From Scatosoma sp045542595 (GTDB lineage Bacteria > Bacillota > Clostridia > Christensenellales > Borkfalkiaceae): DNA of 25,602 bases. Where the stretch lies: assembly GCA_045542595.1 (NCBI GenBank), contig JAZQLI010000007.1, positions 1 to 25,602 on the forward strand, read 5' to 3'. The notes beneath the pieces were generated by a model. That model was given only the letters and a program-made list of their open reading frames with translations. It searched no databases and was not told where the DNA came from. A program made the position numbers and the translations under genes. Every line of letters begins with the position of its first letter. The first letter of the stretch is position 1. Positions 7,491 to 15,403 of the stretch are shown here, piece by piece.

Positions 7491-8513
7491 TTATCTTTGC
7501 ACTCTACCGCTTGCGTCGCCGCCTGCAAGATTTTGCACTTCCGCAATGGACACCAAGTTATAGTCCCCTTCGATGCTGTGCTTCAAGCAGCTTGCCGCTA
7601 CTGCAAATTCGATAGCTTGTTGGGGCTCGAATCCGCTAACGAGCGAATAAATCAAACCGCCGCCAAACGAATCGCCGCCGCCTACGCGGTCAACAATGTG
7701 AATGGAATATTTCTTACTAAAATACGCCTTTTCGTCCGTATAGAGCATAGCCGACCAGTCGTTATCGTTCGCACTCTTGCTTTCACGGAGCGTAATTGCA
7801 ACGCCTTTGAAGTTAAATCTATCCGTAAGCTTTTTAGCAACGGAGATATACCCTTCGTGGTTGAGCTTCCCGCCGTAAATATCGGTGTTATCCGCTTCGA
7901 TACCGAATACGTCTTTCGCGTCTTCTTCGTTTGCGATACAGTAATCGATATAGTGGCAAAGTTTATCCATCACTTGTCCTGCTTTTTCTTTCGTCCAAAG
8001 CTTTTTACGGTAGTTCAAGTCGCAAGAAATCGTGATATTTTTCGCTTTCGCTGCTTTACAAGCCTCTTCGCAAATTTCCGCCATTTCGTCGGAAAGAGCC
8101 GGAGTGATACCCGTGAAGTGGAACCATTCTACACCGTCGAAAATTTTATCCCAGTCAAAATCGGATTTCTTCGCCATCGCGATTGCGCTATACGCTCTGT
8201 CATAAATGACTTTAGAAGGACGTTGGCTTGCGCCCTTTTCGCAATAATACACGCCTACTCTTTCGCCGCCGCGAACAATTTTGCTGGTATCTACGCCGAA
8301 TTTACGGAGCGAGTTTACCGCAGATTGGCCGATTTCGTGCGTGGGGAGTTTGGATACGAACGCTGCGTCCAAACCGTAATTTGCAAGAGATACCGCTACG
8401 TTTGCTTCCGCACCGCCAAAGGTTGCCTGATATTTTTCCGCTTGCAAAAAGCGAAGATAATTTTCAGGAGCTAAACGCAACATCAATTCGCCAAAAGTTA
8501 CTACTTTTTTCAT
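7491..8513 (-). CDS. kdgK: 2-keto-3-deoxygluconate kinase (PfkB family)
   Basis: This kinase (340 aa) phosphorylates 2-keto-3-deoxygluconate (KDG) to KDPG, the penultimate step of uronate breakdown. It is a PfkB/ribokinase fold protein: N-terminal GELMLRL and GGAEANVAVSLANYG (about 33-47), and C-terminal signature VGGGDSFGGG with the catalytic base Asp281. Specificity for KDG is supported mainly by its neighbours (uxaA makes KDG and kdgA cleaves KDPG). It starts 1 bp after the kdgA stop codon and its GGAGG lies inside the kdgA end, so translation of the two is probably coupled. It is the last gene before a strong terminator. Confidence 0.92.
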   Translation of the reverse strand: MKKVVTFGELMLRLAPENYLRFLQAEKYQATFGGAEANVAVSLANYGLDAAFVSKLPTHEIGQSAVNSLRKFGVDTSKIVRGGERVGVYYCEKGASQRPSKVIYDRAYSAIAMAKKSDFDWDKIFDGVEWFHFTGITPALSDEMAEICEEACKAAKAKNITISCDLNYRKKLWTKEKAGQVMDKLCHYIDYCIANEEDAKDVFGIEADNTDIYGGKLNHEGYISVAKKLTDRFNFKGVAITLRESKSANDNDWSAMLYTDEKAYFSKKYSIHIVDRVGGGDSFGGGLIYSLVSGFEPQQAIEFAVAASCLKHSIEGDYNLVSIAEVQNLAGGDASGRVQR

Positions 8514-8514
8514 T

Positions 8515-9069
8515 TTATTTTTCCTCCATTTTTGCTAATGATTCTTGCACGAAAAAGCTACCGCCTACCGCGTATATCTTGTCCCATGCTAAAAATTCGT
8601 CGATATTGTTTCTATCCACCCCACCCGTAGGAATAAATTTAATTTGGGGGAAAGGACCTGCCAACGCTTTCATTGCCTTTAAGCCGCCGTACACGTTTGC
8701 AGGGAAAAATTTAACAATCGTAATGCCGAGCTCTAACGCAGCCATAATTTCGGTAGGCGTTACGCAGCCGGGATAATACGGTACGCTATTTTCTTTACAC
8801 ATTTTCGCAACCGAAGCCGAAAGACCAGGCGAAACGATAAATTTCGCGCCTGCTTTTAATGCTTTTTCGCATTGTTCTGCGTTGATAACCGTACCTGCCC
8901 CGACGTTCATATCGGGATACTTTTTGCAAGCATACGCAATGGCTTCTGCTGCACAAGCGGTACGGAACGTGATTTCCGCACAATGAATGCCGTTGTTTTG
9001 AAGTGCCGTTAAAATTTTATCCGTTTCGGATAATTCTTTAATGACAACTACGGGAATACTTCTATCCAT
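8515..9069 (-). CDS. kdgA: KDPG/KHG aldolase
   Basis: This class I aldolase (184 aa) splits 2-keto-3-deoxy-6-phosphogluconate into pyruvate and glyceraldehyde 3-phosphate. The Schiff-base lysine is Lys120 in ITIVKFFPA, and the catalytic Glu32 sits in AEITFRT. The phosphate-binding region FIPTGGV is near residues 145-151. It is about 20-30 residues shorter than typical members because the first helix is almost absent: conserved sequence (IPVVVI) begins at residue 5. No upstream in-frame start is evident, and GAGG precedes the ATG at a good distance, so the short N-terminus seems real. The gene lies 26 bp after yitT and is coupled to kdgK. Confidence 0.93.
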   Translation of the reverse strand: MDRSIPVVVIKELSETDKILTALQNNGIHCAEITFRTACAAEAIAYACKKYPDMNVGAGTVINAEQCEKALKAGAKFIVSPGLSASVAKMCKENSVPYYPGCVTPTEIMAALELGITIVKFFPANVYGGLKAMKALAGPFPQIKFIPTGGVDRNNIDEFLAWDKIYAVGGSFFVQESLAKMEEK

Positions 9070-9095
9070 ATTAATACCTCATTTATATATTTTTT

Positions 9096-9992
9096 TTATT
9101 TTTTAAATCTACCAAATACTTCGTTCACTTTTTCAAAACTTGCAAACGTACCGGGATAGGCTTGAATGATTTTCATCATTGTGCCGATTTGTTTTTTACG
9201 AATAATACATACCAGCATATATTTCTCGGTATGAGAATACATACCCGTTACATTGATTTCCGTAACGCCGTGCTTTAACTTTTCTATCAATTCTACAGAC
9301 AGTTCGTTCGGTTTATCCGTAATAATTTCAAATTTATACCCGTTTCGGATACCCGTCAATACGTTATCCACCACGACGTTGGCGATAAATAAATTCAATA
9401 ACGTACAAATAACGGGCGTAATGCGCATTCCGTATACGAAAAATGCAATACCTACTACGCTGCCGTCCATTAAAAAGGATACGTAAGCGATATTCGTCGC
9501 AGGGTGAAAACGCTTAATCAACGCGGAAATGGCGTACGTGCCGCCACTCGCACCGAAACGCTTAAGCATCAACGAAAAACCGAAACCTGAAATGACACCC
9601 GTCGCTATACAAGCGAATACAATTTCAAAGTCCGTCCCGTTGTTAGCCGCACAATACGGCAACCAACCCAAATATCTATACACGTCCGTGGAGAACGACT
9701 GCACGAGCATATACACGATTAAAATAATACCCAAACGGCGGTTTACGAAAATACTCACTAAAATAAAGATAGGAATATTGAAAGCAACCATAAGCACCGA
9801 CCAACTTACCGTGTTTCCGCAAAGATGATAGGTTATCGTAGCCAAACCGCCCACGCCGCCAGGAGCAAATCCGTTACTGTTTTGAAAGAAATAATAAGCA
9901 AAACCTACAATCAAGCCAGCGAGCGTTGCCCACAACAAGTCGAGCCCCCATTGCATAACAACTTGGCGTACGTCTTTCGTCTTTACGTCCAT
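9096..9992 (-). CDS. YitT-family membrane protein (DUF161 plus DUF2179)
   Basis: This 298-aa protein has five to six predicted hydrophobic segments in residues about 15-210, including the N-terminal glycine-rich GFAPGGVGGLATI that is characteristic of the YitT family. A soluble C-terminal domain (about 215-295) of the DUF2179 type follows, with the typical phrase TGMYSHTEKYMLVCIIRKKQ. The biochemical role of the family is not established. It lies between uxaC and kdgA in the uronate gene set, which otherwise shows no transporter, so a role in uptake or export linked to uronates is conceivable but unproven. The start is supported by AGGAG close upstream. It may have its own promoter in the 104-bp gap after uxaC. 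Confidence 0.88.
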   Translation of the reverse strand: MDVKTKDVRQVVMQWGLDLLWATLAGLIVGFAYYFFQNSNGFAPGGVGGLATITYHLCGNTVSWSVLMVAFNIPIFILVSIFVNRRLGIILIVYMLVQSFSTDVYRYLGWLPYCAANNGTDFEIVFACIATGVISGFGFSLMLKRFGASGGTYAISALIKRFHPATNIAYVSFLMDGSVVGIAFFVYGMRITPVICTLLNLFIANVVVDNVLTGIRNGYKFEIITDKPNELSVELIEKLKHGVTEINVTGMYSHTEKYMLVCIIRKKQIGTMMKIIQAYPGTFASFEKVNEVFGRFKK

Positions 9993-10030
9993 TTCCTGCT
10001 CCTAAAAGACATCTTCGTTTAAATATTATC

Positions 10031-10058
10031 ATTATAACATACTTTTTTGAAAAAGTAT
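10031..10058 (-). promoter_or_regulatory. Possible internal promoter with inverted repeat before yitT
   Basis: Minus strand: a perfect TATAAT (10031-10036) lies about 40 bp before the yitT ATG. The -35 region is poor (TATACT at 18 bp). That region is covered by a 9-bp inverted repeat at 10039-10058 (ATACTTTTT and its complement with a 2-bp centre). This could be an operator or an mRNA hairpin. Weak -35 agreement keeps this tentative. Confidence 0.35.
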
Positions 10059-10096
10059 ATTGTTTTACTTTATTTTGTTTGCATTTCGTACATTTT

Positions 10097-11479
10097 TTAT
10101 TTCATATTTAAATATGCAATAGAATTACGATAGCAAATGTCTTTTACCACTTCGCCAACAAACGCTTCGTTTTGCGTCATTTCGCCGCGTTCCATCATAC
10201 CGCCGAAGAAATTACATAAAATACGACGGAAGTAATGATGACGGGGATAGGACAAGAACGAACGACTGTCCGTAAGCATACCTACAAACGCGCCGATATG
10301 ACCGGTTGCCGTTAAATCGTCCAAGTGCTTTTCCATACCCACTTTGTTATCCAAGAACCACCAAGCGGGGCCGTATTGCAATTTCCCCTTCGCTTCGCCA
10401 CTTTGGAAACAGCCGATAAGCGTCATAATTTCCGCATTCATCTTCGGGTTCAAGTTAAATACAATCGTTTTCGGCAACGCGTTTTCGCTATTGAGTTTAT
10501 CAAACAAACGCGACATATATTTAATGGAGTTATCTTCCGCGATACTGTCATACCCCGTATCCAAACCGAGTTTTTCCATCATAACCGCGTTATTGTTACG
10601 CATTGCGCCCACGTGTAATTCGGTTGCGATATTGTATTTCGCATACAGTTTAAACAGGAAATACGTGAGATAGCCTTTGAAGATTTTCGTTTCTTCTTCG
10701 CTCACTTCTTCCCCTGCGCGACGTTTCGCAAACACCGCTTCCGCCGCCGATTTTTCCGCTACAGGATATACGCTTTCCAGCGCGATATCACTTGCCGTCG
10801 TACCCACTTTGATAAACGCCTGTAAACGTTCTTCCAGCTTTTCTTCCAAAACGGAAAGCGTGTCCACTTTACCGAGTTTTTCTACGAATTCGTTATACGC
10901 TTTTGCGTCTATATTCATAATTTTATCCGCACGGAATGCAGGGATTACTTTAAACTTATAATCCTTTTTCGCAATTTCTTCAAACGTGGACAAATCGTCG
11001 AATACTTCGTTGGTGGTAAAAATATGCGAAACGTTCGATTGTTCAATGAGCTTTTGCGGCGTGATTTTATTGAGTGCAATATAATCGTTACACCAGTTCC
11101 AAATAAGCTCCGCGTTTTCTTCGTTAATTTCTATTTCGCAGTTAAAAAATTCTTTAAGCTCTACTTGCGACCAGTGATACAAGGGATTGCCGAACGCCGT
11201 ACCAAGTACGCGACAATAGGTGATAAACTTTTCTTTATTCGTCGTGGTTTTGCCCGTGATATATTCTTCGTCCGCGCCAAAATTACGCATTAAACGCCAT
11301 TTATAATGGTCGCCGCCCAACCAAATTTCAAACACGTCGTTAAACGGTTTGTTTTCGAGAATTTGCTTTTCGGGTAAATGACAGTGATAATCGAAAATGG
11401 GCATATCTTTGGCGTAGTTAAAATATAACTTTTCCGCCGTTTTGTTGGTAAGCAAGAAATTGTCTTTCAAATAACTCAT
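10097..11479 (-). CDS. uxaC: Uronate isomerase (glucuronate/galacturonate isomerase)
   Basis: This enzyme (460 aa) of the amidohydrolase superfamily converts D-glucuronate to D-fructuronate and D-galacturonate to D-tagaturonate, the first step of the pathway. The metal-binding HxH is at His32 and His34 (FDYHCHLPE). Family phrases include WLGGDHYKWRLMR (about 53-65), AYNEFVEKLG and the C-terminal MLTDSRSFLSYPRHHYFRRI. Length is as expected for UxaC. GAGG lies before the ATG. It follows uxaA after an unusually long 138-bp gap that contains a hairpin. Confidence 0.96.
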   Translation of the reverse strand: MSYLKDNFLLTNKTAEKLYFNYAKDMPIFDYHCHLPEKQILENKPFNDVFEIWLGGDHYKWRLMRNFGADEEYITGKTTTNKEKFITYCRVLGTAFGNPLYHWSQVELKEFFNCEIEINEENAELIWNWCNDYIALNKITPQKLIEQSNVSHIFTTNEVFDDLSTFEEIAKKDYKFKVIPAFRADKIMNIDAKAYNEFVEKLGKVDTLSVLEEKLEERLQAFIKVGTTASDIALESVYPVAEKSAAEAVFAKRRAGEEVSEEETKIFKGYLTYFLFKLYAKYNIATELHVGAMRNNNAVMMEKLGLDTGYDSIAEDNSIKYMSRLFDKLNSENALPKTIVFNLNPKMNAEIMTLIGCFQSGEAKGKLQYGPAWWFLDNKVGMEKHLDDLTATGHIGAFVGMLTDSRSFLSYPRHHYFRRILCNFFGGMMERGEMTQNEAFVGEVVKDICYRNSIAYLNMK

Positions 11480-11516
11480 AATAATACCTCAAATGTATAT
11501 ATTTTTCGTTGTTTCT

Positions 11517-11571
11517 TCGGGCGGTTAAAATATGGAGGAAACAAACAAACAAACAAACAAAAACCGCCCGA
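11517..11571 (-). repeat. Hairpin with an AAAC-repeat loop between uxaA and uxaC
   Basis: Perfect 10-bp arms TCGGGCGGTT (11517-11526) and AACCGCCCGA (11562-11571) enclose a 35-nt loop. The loop contains five tandem AAAC units at 11539-11558 (GTTT in the transcript). No T-tract follows in the direction of transcription, so this is not a typical terminator. A smaller hairpin with ACGGAC/GTTCGT arms lies just upstream in the transcript (around 11583-11602). Candidate roles are mRNA processing, stabilisation of one side, or length-variable tuning. Confidence 0.6.
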
Positions 11572-11617
11572 TACAACCTATCACGAACGTTTGGCCGTCC
11601 GTTTTTAGCAATGTTTT

Positions 11618-13021
11618 TTACAGCGTAACACCCGTTTTATAGAACGCGATTTCCCGAACGTCTTCGCTCTTTACACGATATTCGCCGTTGACCGTTTTTA
11701 ACACTAAATTGAATAATCCGTCTGCATCCATACCGTACGCGTCGAAATCAATCCAGCCCTTTTTATGTGCCGCCAAGGGGGTGTTGGACGCAATTTTCAT
11801 AGTGGGCACGAACGTCGAGAACGGCGTTCCCCTACCCGTTGTGAACAGTACAAGCTGACAGCCGCTTGCCGCAAGCGCCGTAGCCGCAATCAAATCGTTC
11901 CCTGGTGCGTTGAGCGCAGACACGCCCACTTCCTTTACAAGCTCGCCGTAGTCTAACACGTCTACAATTTCGCTTGTACCCGCTTTTTTGATACAGCCGA
12001 GCGATTTTTCTTCCAGAGTAGTGATACCGCCCTTTTTATTGCCGGGGCTAGGATTTTCGTATACGGGGAAGCCTTGTTTGGTGTAATACGCTTTGAAATC
12101 TTCTATCATCTTTTTATATTTTTCGAAAATTTCTTGCGTTTTACACTTATTCATTAAAAGCTGTTCTGCACCGAACATTTCAGGCACTTCGGTCAAAATC
12201 GTACTGCCGCCTGCCGAAACCGTTCTATCGGAAATAGCGCCGACAAGCGGATTTGCAGTCAGCCCCGAATAGCCGTCGCTACCGCCGCATTTCAAACCGA
12301 TACAAAGCTCGCTAAAATCCACTTCTTCACGGGTAAGCGTTGCCGCTTTTTCGATAAAGTCCTGTAAAATTTCCATACCATAAGCGTGCTCATCTTCCAC
12401 TTCTTGACAGTTGAAATACGCGATATTATCTCTCCCAAACGGCGCAAGATATTCCTTTATCCCGTCCATACCGTTGTTTTCGCAACCCAACCCTACGAAC
12501 AATACAAAACTCGCGTTAGGATTGAGCGCTACGCCGCAAAGGAGTTTTTTAATATTTTCGTTGTCTTGACCAAGTTGACTGCAACCAAATTGATGCGTCA
12601 ACGCAAACACGCCGTCAATACTGCCCTTGATAAGCTTTTGCGCCGCATTTGCAAGGCGGATACACACGTTATTTACGCAACCCACGGTAGGAATGATATA
12701 AATTTCGTTACGAATACCTGCACGCCCGTTTTTGCGTTTATAACCTAAAAACGTACGGTTTTCTTTTTCGAGTTTTTCCGCTTGGAAAGCGTACGTATAC
12801 GCCGCGTTTTCGTCCAAGTGCGATTTTACGTTGTGGGTATGTACCCATTCGCCCTGTTTGATATCGCGCGTAGCTCTACCGATAATTTCGCCGTATTTAA
12901 TGACGTATTCACCTTTAGGAATATCGCGCAAAGCGTATTTATGACCTGCGGGAATGGTATCGTTGCCTGCAAGCGAAATACCGACGTTGTCTTTTTCGTT
13001 GATAATTACGTTGTCTTTCAT
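11618..13021 (-). CDS. uxaA: Altronate dehydratase
   Basis: This enzyme (467 aa) dehydrates D-altronate to 2-keto-3-deoxygluconate. An N-terminal SAF-type domain (about residues 1-95) carries the phrase DIKQGEWVHTHNVKSHL. The core UxaA/GarD-type domain follows from about 105: FLGYKRKNGRAGIRNEIYII, then LTHQFGCSQ, LGLKCGGSDGYSGLTANP and, near the C-terminus, FTTGRGTPFSTFVPTMKIAS. Conserved cysteines suit iron binding as known for this family. The single-chain form with the fused SAF domain matches classical UxaA. GAGGAT precedes the ATG. It starts 35 bp after uxaB. Confidence 0.95.
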   Translation of the reverse strand: MKDNVIINEKDNVGISLAGNDTIPAGHKYALRDIPKGEYVIKYGEIIGRATRDIKQGEWVHTHNVKSHLDENAAYTYAFQAEKLEKENRTFLGYKRKNGRAGIRNEIYIIPTVGCVNNVCIRLANAAQKLIKGSIDGVFALTHQFGCSQLGQDNENIKKLLCGVALNPNASFVLFVGLGCENNGMDGIKEYLAPFGRDNIAYFNCQEVEDEHAYGMEILQDFIEKAATLTREEVDFSELCIGLKCGGSDGYSGLTANPLVGAISDRTVSAGGSTILTEVPEMFGAEQLLMNKCKTQEIFEKYKKMIEDFKAYYTKQGFPVYENPSPGNKKGGITTLEEKSLGCIKKAGTSEIVDVLDYGELVKEVGVSALNAPGNDLIAATALAASGCQLVLFTTGRGTPFSTFVPTMKIASNTPLAAHKKGWIDFDAYGMDADGLFNLVLKTVNGEYRVKSEDVREIAFYKTGVTL

Positions 13022-13056
13022 ATTCTAATCCTCTTCGGGTTGATAATATAAATCCG

Positions 13057-14430
13057 TTAGATTAAGCAAACGCCCTTTTTTATTTTTTCCACGTTTGCAA
13101 TAACCGCGTCGTAAAAACCTGCGTATTGCGTCAAGTCTTCTCCCCATACGCTTTCGTCCGCCATAAACGCGCCGATAGGGTTCTTTGCCGCAAAATAGGT
13201 AAGATACGGTAAATCGTCTTTCAATTCGATAACGCGGCTAGGCACACGTACGGTAAATACGTCCCCGTTCTTCTCCACCATCGAATATAACGCCATCAAA
13301 TAGGAAAAGCCCGTTACAAGATTTTTCGGTAATTTACCGTGTTTTTCGTAATAATCTTTAAAGCTAGGCAAAACTCTTGCACGCCATTTAGAAATGGAGT
13401 TAAGCGAAATGCTGACGAGTTGATGATTTAAGTAGGGATTTTGGAAACGTTCAATAACACTATCCGCAAACGCCGTCGTTGCCGCGATATCGTCGGAAAC
13501 GAACGGAATAATTTCTTCGTTCAACGTACGTTGTAAAAACGCGCAAAGCTTTTCGTCGTTCATACAATCTGCCACCGTAACCGCGCCAAGGAGCAAGCCT
13601 GCAGGCACAAGGTTCGTATGGCTACCGTTGAGTACGCGTACCTTTCTCTTTTTATAGTAACCGATATTTTCGGTAAGCACTACGTCGATATTATGCGTAC
13701 CTTCTTTAATATAGTTTGCGATATCCCCTTTCTTTTCAACCGCCCAAAGCCCAAACGGTTCGCCTATAGAGAACAGGTCGTCCGCTTCACCGATAAGCGA
13801 TTGTAAATGCGCTTTCGTTTCTTCGTCGCGCGGATAGCCGGAAACGATTCTGTCTACCAAAGTATTACAGTAGAAGTTTTTCGTGTCGTTCCATTGTTTG
13901 AACGCTTCGGGCAAATTCCAAAGCTCGATATATTTATCGACGCAAGCCTTCAAATTATCGGCGTTGTTGTCGATAAGCTCTACAGGCATAAGATATACTC
14001 CGTCAAGCCCTGCGTTATATCTTTCGTATAAAAATTTAGTAAGCTTGGCGGGATACGTAATCGTTTCAAACCCGTCGAATGCGTCTTCTCCGTTATAGCA
14101 AATACCCGCTTCCGTCGTGTTGGAAACGATAATTTTCAAATCGGCGTCCTTTGCAAGTGCGTAATAGCTTTCCGCGTCTTTAAAAGGGTCGATAACCGAT
14201 TTCACTACGCCGATTTTGCGCACCTTTTCCACCGCTTTTCCGTCTTCTACACCGCGCAATACAATGTGATACGCGTTGTTTTGTTTTTCAAACTTTTCCA
14301 ACGTACCGAACGTAATAGGCTTTACGATATGTACTTCGTAATTGCCGCCTTCTTCATTGAGCGTATCAAAATACGCGTCAACGAACGTACGTAAAAAGTT
14401 GCCTTCACCATATTGCATAATCTTAATCAT
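13057..14430 (-). CDS. uxaB: Tagaturonate reductase (altronate oxidoreductase)
   Basis: This NAD-dependent enzyme (457 aa) of the mannitol dehydrogenase family reduces D-tagaturonate to D-altronate. The N-terminal dinucleotide-binding region carries QYGEGNFLRTFVD (about 6-18), and SNTTEAGI (about 103-110) follows. The phrases YPAKLTKFLYERY, LVDRIVSGYPRDEE and VRVLNGSHT are typical of UxaB and separate it from fructuronate reductase UxuB. It is somewhat shorter than the E. coli enzyme (about 480 aa) through a shorter N-terminus. GGGAG lies before the ATG. It is the first gene of the left-going uronate set and is transcribed from a promoter back to back with that of the araC-type regulator. Confidence 0.94.
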   Translation of the reverse strand: MIKIMQYGEGNFLRTFVDAYFDTLNEEGGNYEVHIVKPITFGTLEKFEKQNNAYHIVLRGVEDGKAVEKVRKIGVVKSVIDPFKDAESYYALAKDADLKIIVSNTTEAGICYNGEDAFDGFETITYPAKLTKFLYERYNAGLDGVYLMPVELIDNNADNLKACVDKYIELWNLPEAFKQWNDTKNFYCNTLVDRIVSGYPRDEETKAHLQSLIGEADDLFSIGEPFGLWAVEKKGDIANYIKEGTHNIDVVLTENIGYYKKRKVRVLNGSHTNLVPAGLLLGAVTVADCMNDEKLCAFLQRTLNEEIIPFVSDDIAATTAFADSVIERFQNPYLNHQLVSISLNSISKWRARVLPSFKDYYEKHGKLPKNLVTGFSYLMALYSMVEKNGDVFTVRVPSRVIELKDDLPYLTYFAAKNPIGAFMADESVWGEDLTQYAGFYDAVIANVEKIKKGVCLI

Positions 14431-14466
14431 AACAGTTATCTCCCATAAAATATTTTCGATACTACT

Positions 14467-14495
14467 ATCATACCATAAAATTACTTGACTTTCAA
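14467..14495 (-). promoter_or_regulatory. Promoter of the uronate operon (uxaB)
   Basis: Minus strand: TTGAAA (14490-14495), 17-bp spacer and TATGAT (14467-14472). The -35 box shares base 14490 with the -35 box of the divergent promoter. Confidence 0.7.
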
Positions 14496-14513
14496 TACAA
14501 AAAGTGATAATAT
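14485..14513 (+). promoter_or_regulatory. Promoter of the araC-type regulator gene
   Basis: TTGACT (14485-14490), 17-bp spacer and TAATAT (14508-14513), about 40 bp before the ATG. It touches the divergent uxaB promoter, so the two are unlikely to be occupied independently. Confidence 0.65.
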
Positions 14514-14553
14514 TTTATGAAATTACATATATCTTATAAAAGGATTTTAGCAT

Positions 14554-15348
14554 ATGTCATTTATTCAAATTGAGCAATCCGTTCGTGAAAACGCTTGGTC
14601 TATGCACGCATTGCATTCGCATCCACATTACGAAATTTATTTTTTATGCAAAGGGAGCAGGTCGTTTTTTCTATCGAATACCTTTTACAAAGTAAACGCA
14701 CCCGTAGTTATCGTAGTGCCGCCGCACGTTATGCATAAAACGGAAGGCGGCTCGTTTATGCGCTTTAATATCGACGTTTCTCCCGAATATTTAGACGAGT
14801 TTGAAAAAGAAACGTTAGACAAAAAAGCTTTGCTTGTAACCAAGCTCTCGCCTGACACTGCTACCCGTATGGAACAACTCTTTAACGAATTATCACACGT
14901 CAACAGACATCAAAAACACGGCGAAAAAATATTGAAAACACTCTTTTCCTACGTAGTATTTTTACTCTCGTCCAACAGTGCCGCAAATTTACAGCCCACG
15001 GCAACGGCTACGCAGGATATACCGCCGCTTGTTTTGAAAATTATCAATTATCTCAACGAAAACTACGCCGAAAAAATTACGCTGGAACGTTTGTCCGAAC
15101 AATTTTTCGTGGCAAAACCCACCCTTTTATATAATTTTAAAAAGTATACGGGCTGTTCGCCTATCGACTTTTTAGTAAACGTACGCTTAACCAAAGCCAA
15201 ACAAATGCTGTTAAATTCGCGTAAAAGCGTTGGAGAAATAGCCGAGCTTTGCGGCTTTTCTTCTTCTAATTATTTCGGACTCATTTTTAAACAAAAGGAA
15301 AATCTTTCCCCGTCTAACTACCGAAAATATCAACAGTCTAAAACATAA
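14554..15348 (+). CDS. AraC-family transcriptional regulator of the uronate operon
   Basis: This 264-aa regulator has an N-terminal cupin-like ligand-binding domain (about 1-140; HSHPHYEIYFLCKG near 21-34 with several histidines). A C-terminal double helix-turn-helix of the AraC/XylS type spans about 160-262. The first helix pair lies near LERLSEQFFVAKPTLLYNFK, and the second near VGEIAELCGFSSSNYFGLIF, ending with the usual SPSNYRKY. AAAGGA lies upstream of the ATG. Its divergent position suggests that it senses a uronate or pathway intermediate and controls uxaB...kdgK, possibly also itself. The effector and the sign of control are not visible. Confidence 0.9.
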   Translation: MSFIQIEQSVRENAWSMHALHSHPHYEIYFLCKGSRSFFLSNTFYKVNAPVVIVVPPHVMHKTEGGSFMRFNIDVSPEYLDEFEKETLDKKALLVTKLSPDTATRMEQLFNELSHVNRHQKHGEKILKTLFSYVVFLLSSNSAANLQPTATATQDIPPLVLKIINYLNENYAEKITLERLSEQFFVAKPTLLYNFKKYTGCSPIDFLVNVRLTKAKQMLLNSRKSVGEIAELCGFSSSNYFGLIFKQKENLSPSNYRKYQQSKT

Positions 15349-15363
15349 CTTATTAAGCCAACC

Positions 15364-15397
15364 AAAACTCTCCGCAAATGTACAGCGGAGAGTTTTT
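15364..15397. terminator. Bidirectional terminator between the araC-type gene and the 2021-aa gene
   Basis: Arms AAAACTCTCCGC (15364-15375) and GCGGAGAGTTTT (15385-15396) with a 9-nt loop. There is a T7 run on the plus strand and a T4 run on the minus strand. It closes both convergent units. Confidence 0.88.
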
Positions 15398-15403
15398 TTA
15401 ACG

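Larger units (their letters stand above)
14444..14519. promoter_or_regulatory. Candidate operator: 11-bp inverted repeat flanking both divergent promoters
   Basis: CATAAAATATT at 14444-14454 recurs exactly inverted as AATATTTTATG at 14509-14519, with 54 bp between. A third partial copy, CATAAAAT, lies at 14474-14481. One copy covers the beginning of the uxaB transcript, the other the -10/start region of the araC-type gene, and the partial copy lies between the uxaB -10 and -35 boxes. AraC-family regulators often use widely spaced half-sites, so these are good candidates. The sites are AT-rich, so chance is not excluded. Confidence 0.5.

Noticed and set aside
7401..8474. A long plus-strand reading frame (357 codons) opposite kdgK
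   Set aside because: It overlaps the kdgK terminator and the clearly conserved PfkB-family kinase on the other strand; the translation looks like no protein family.
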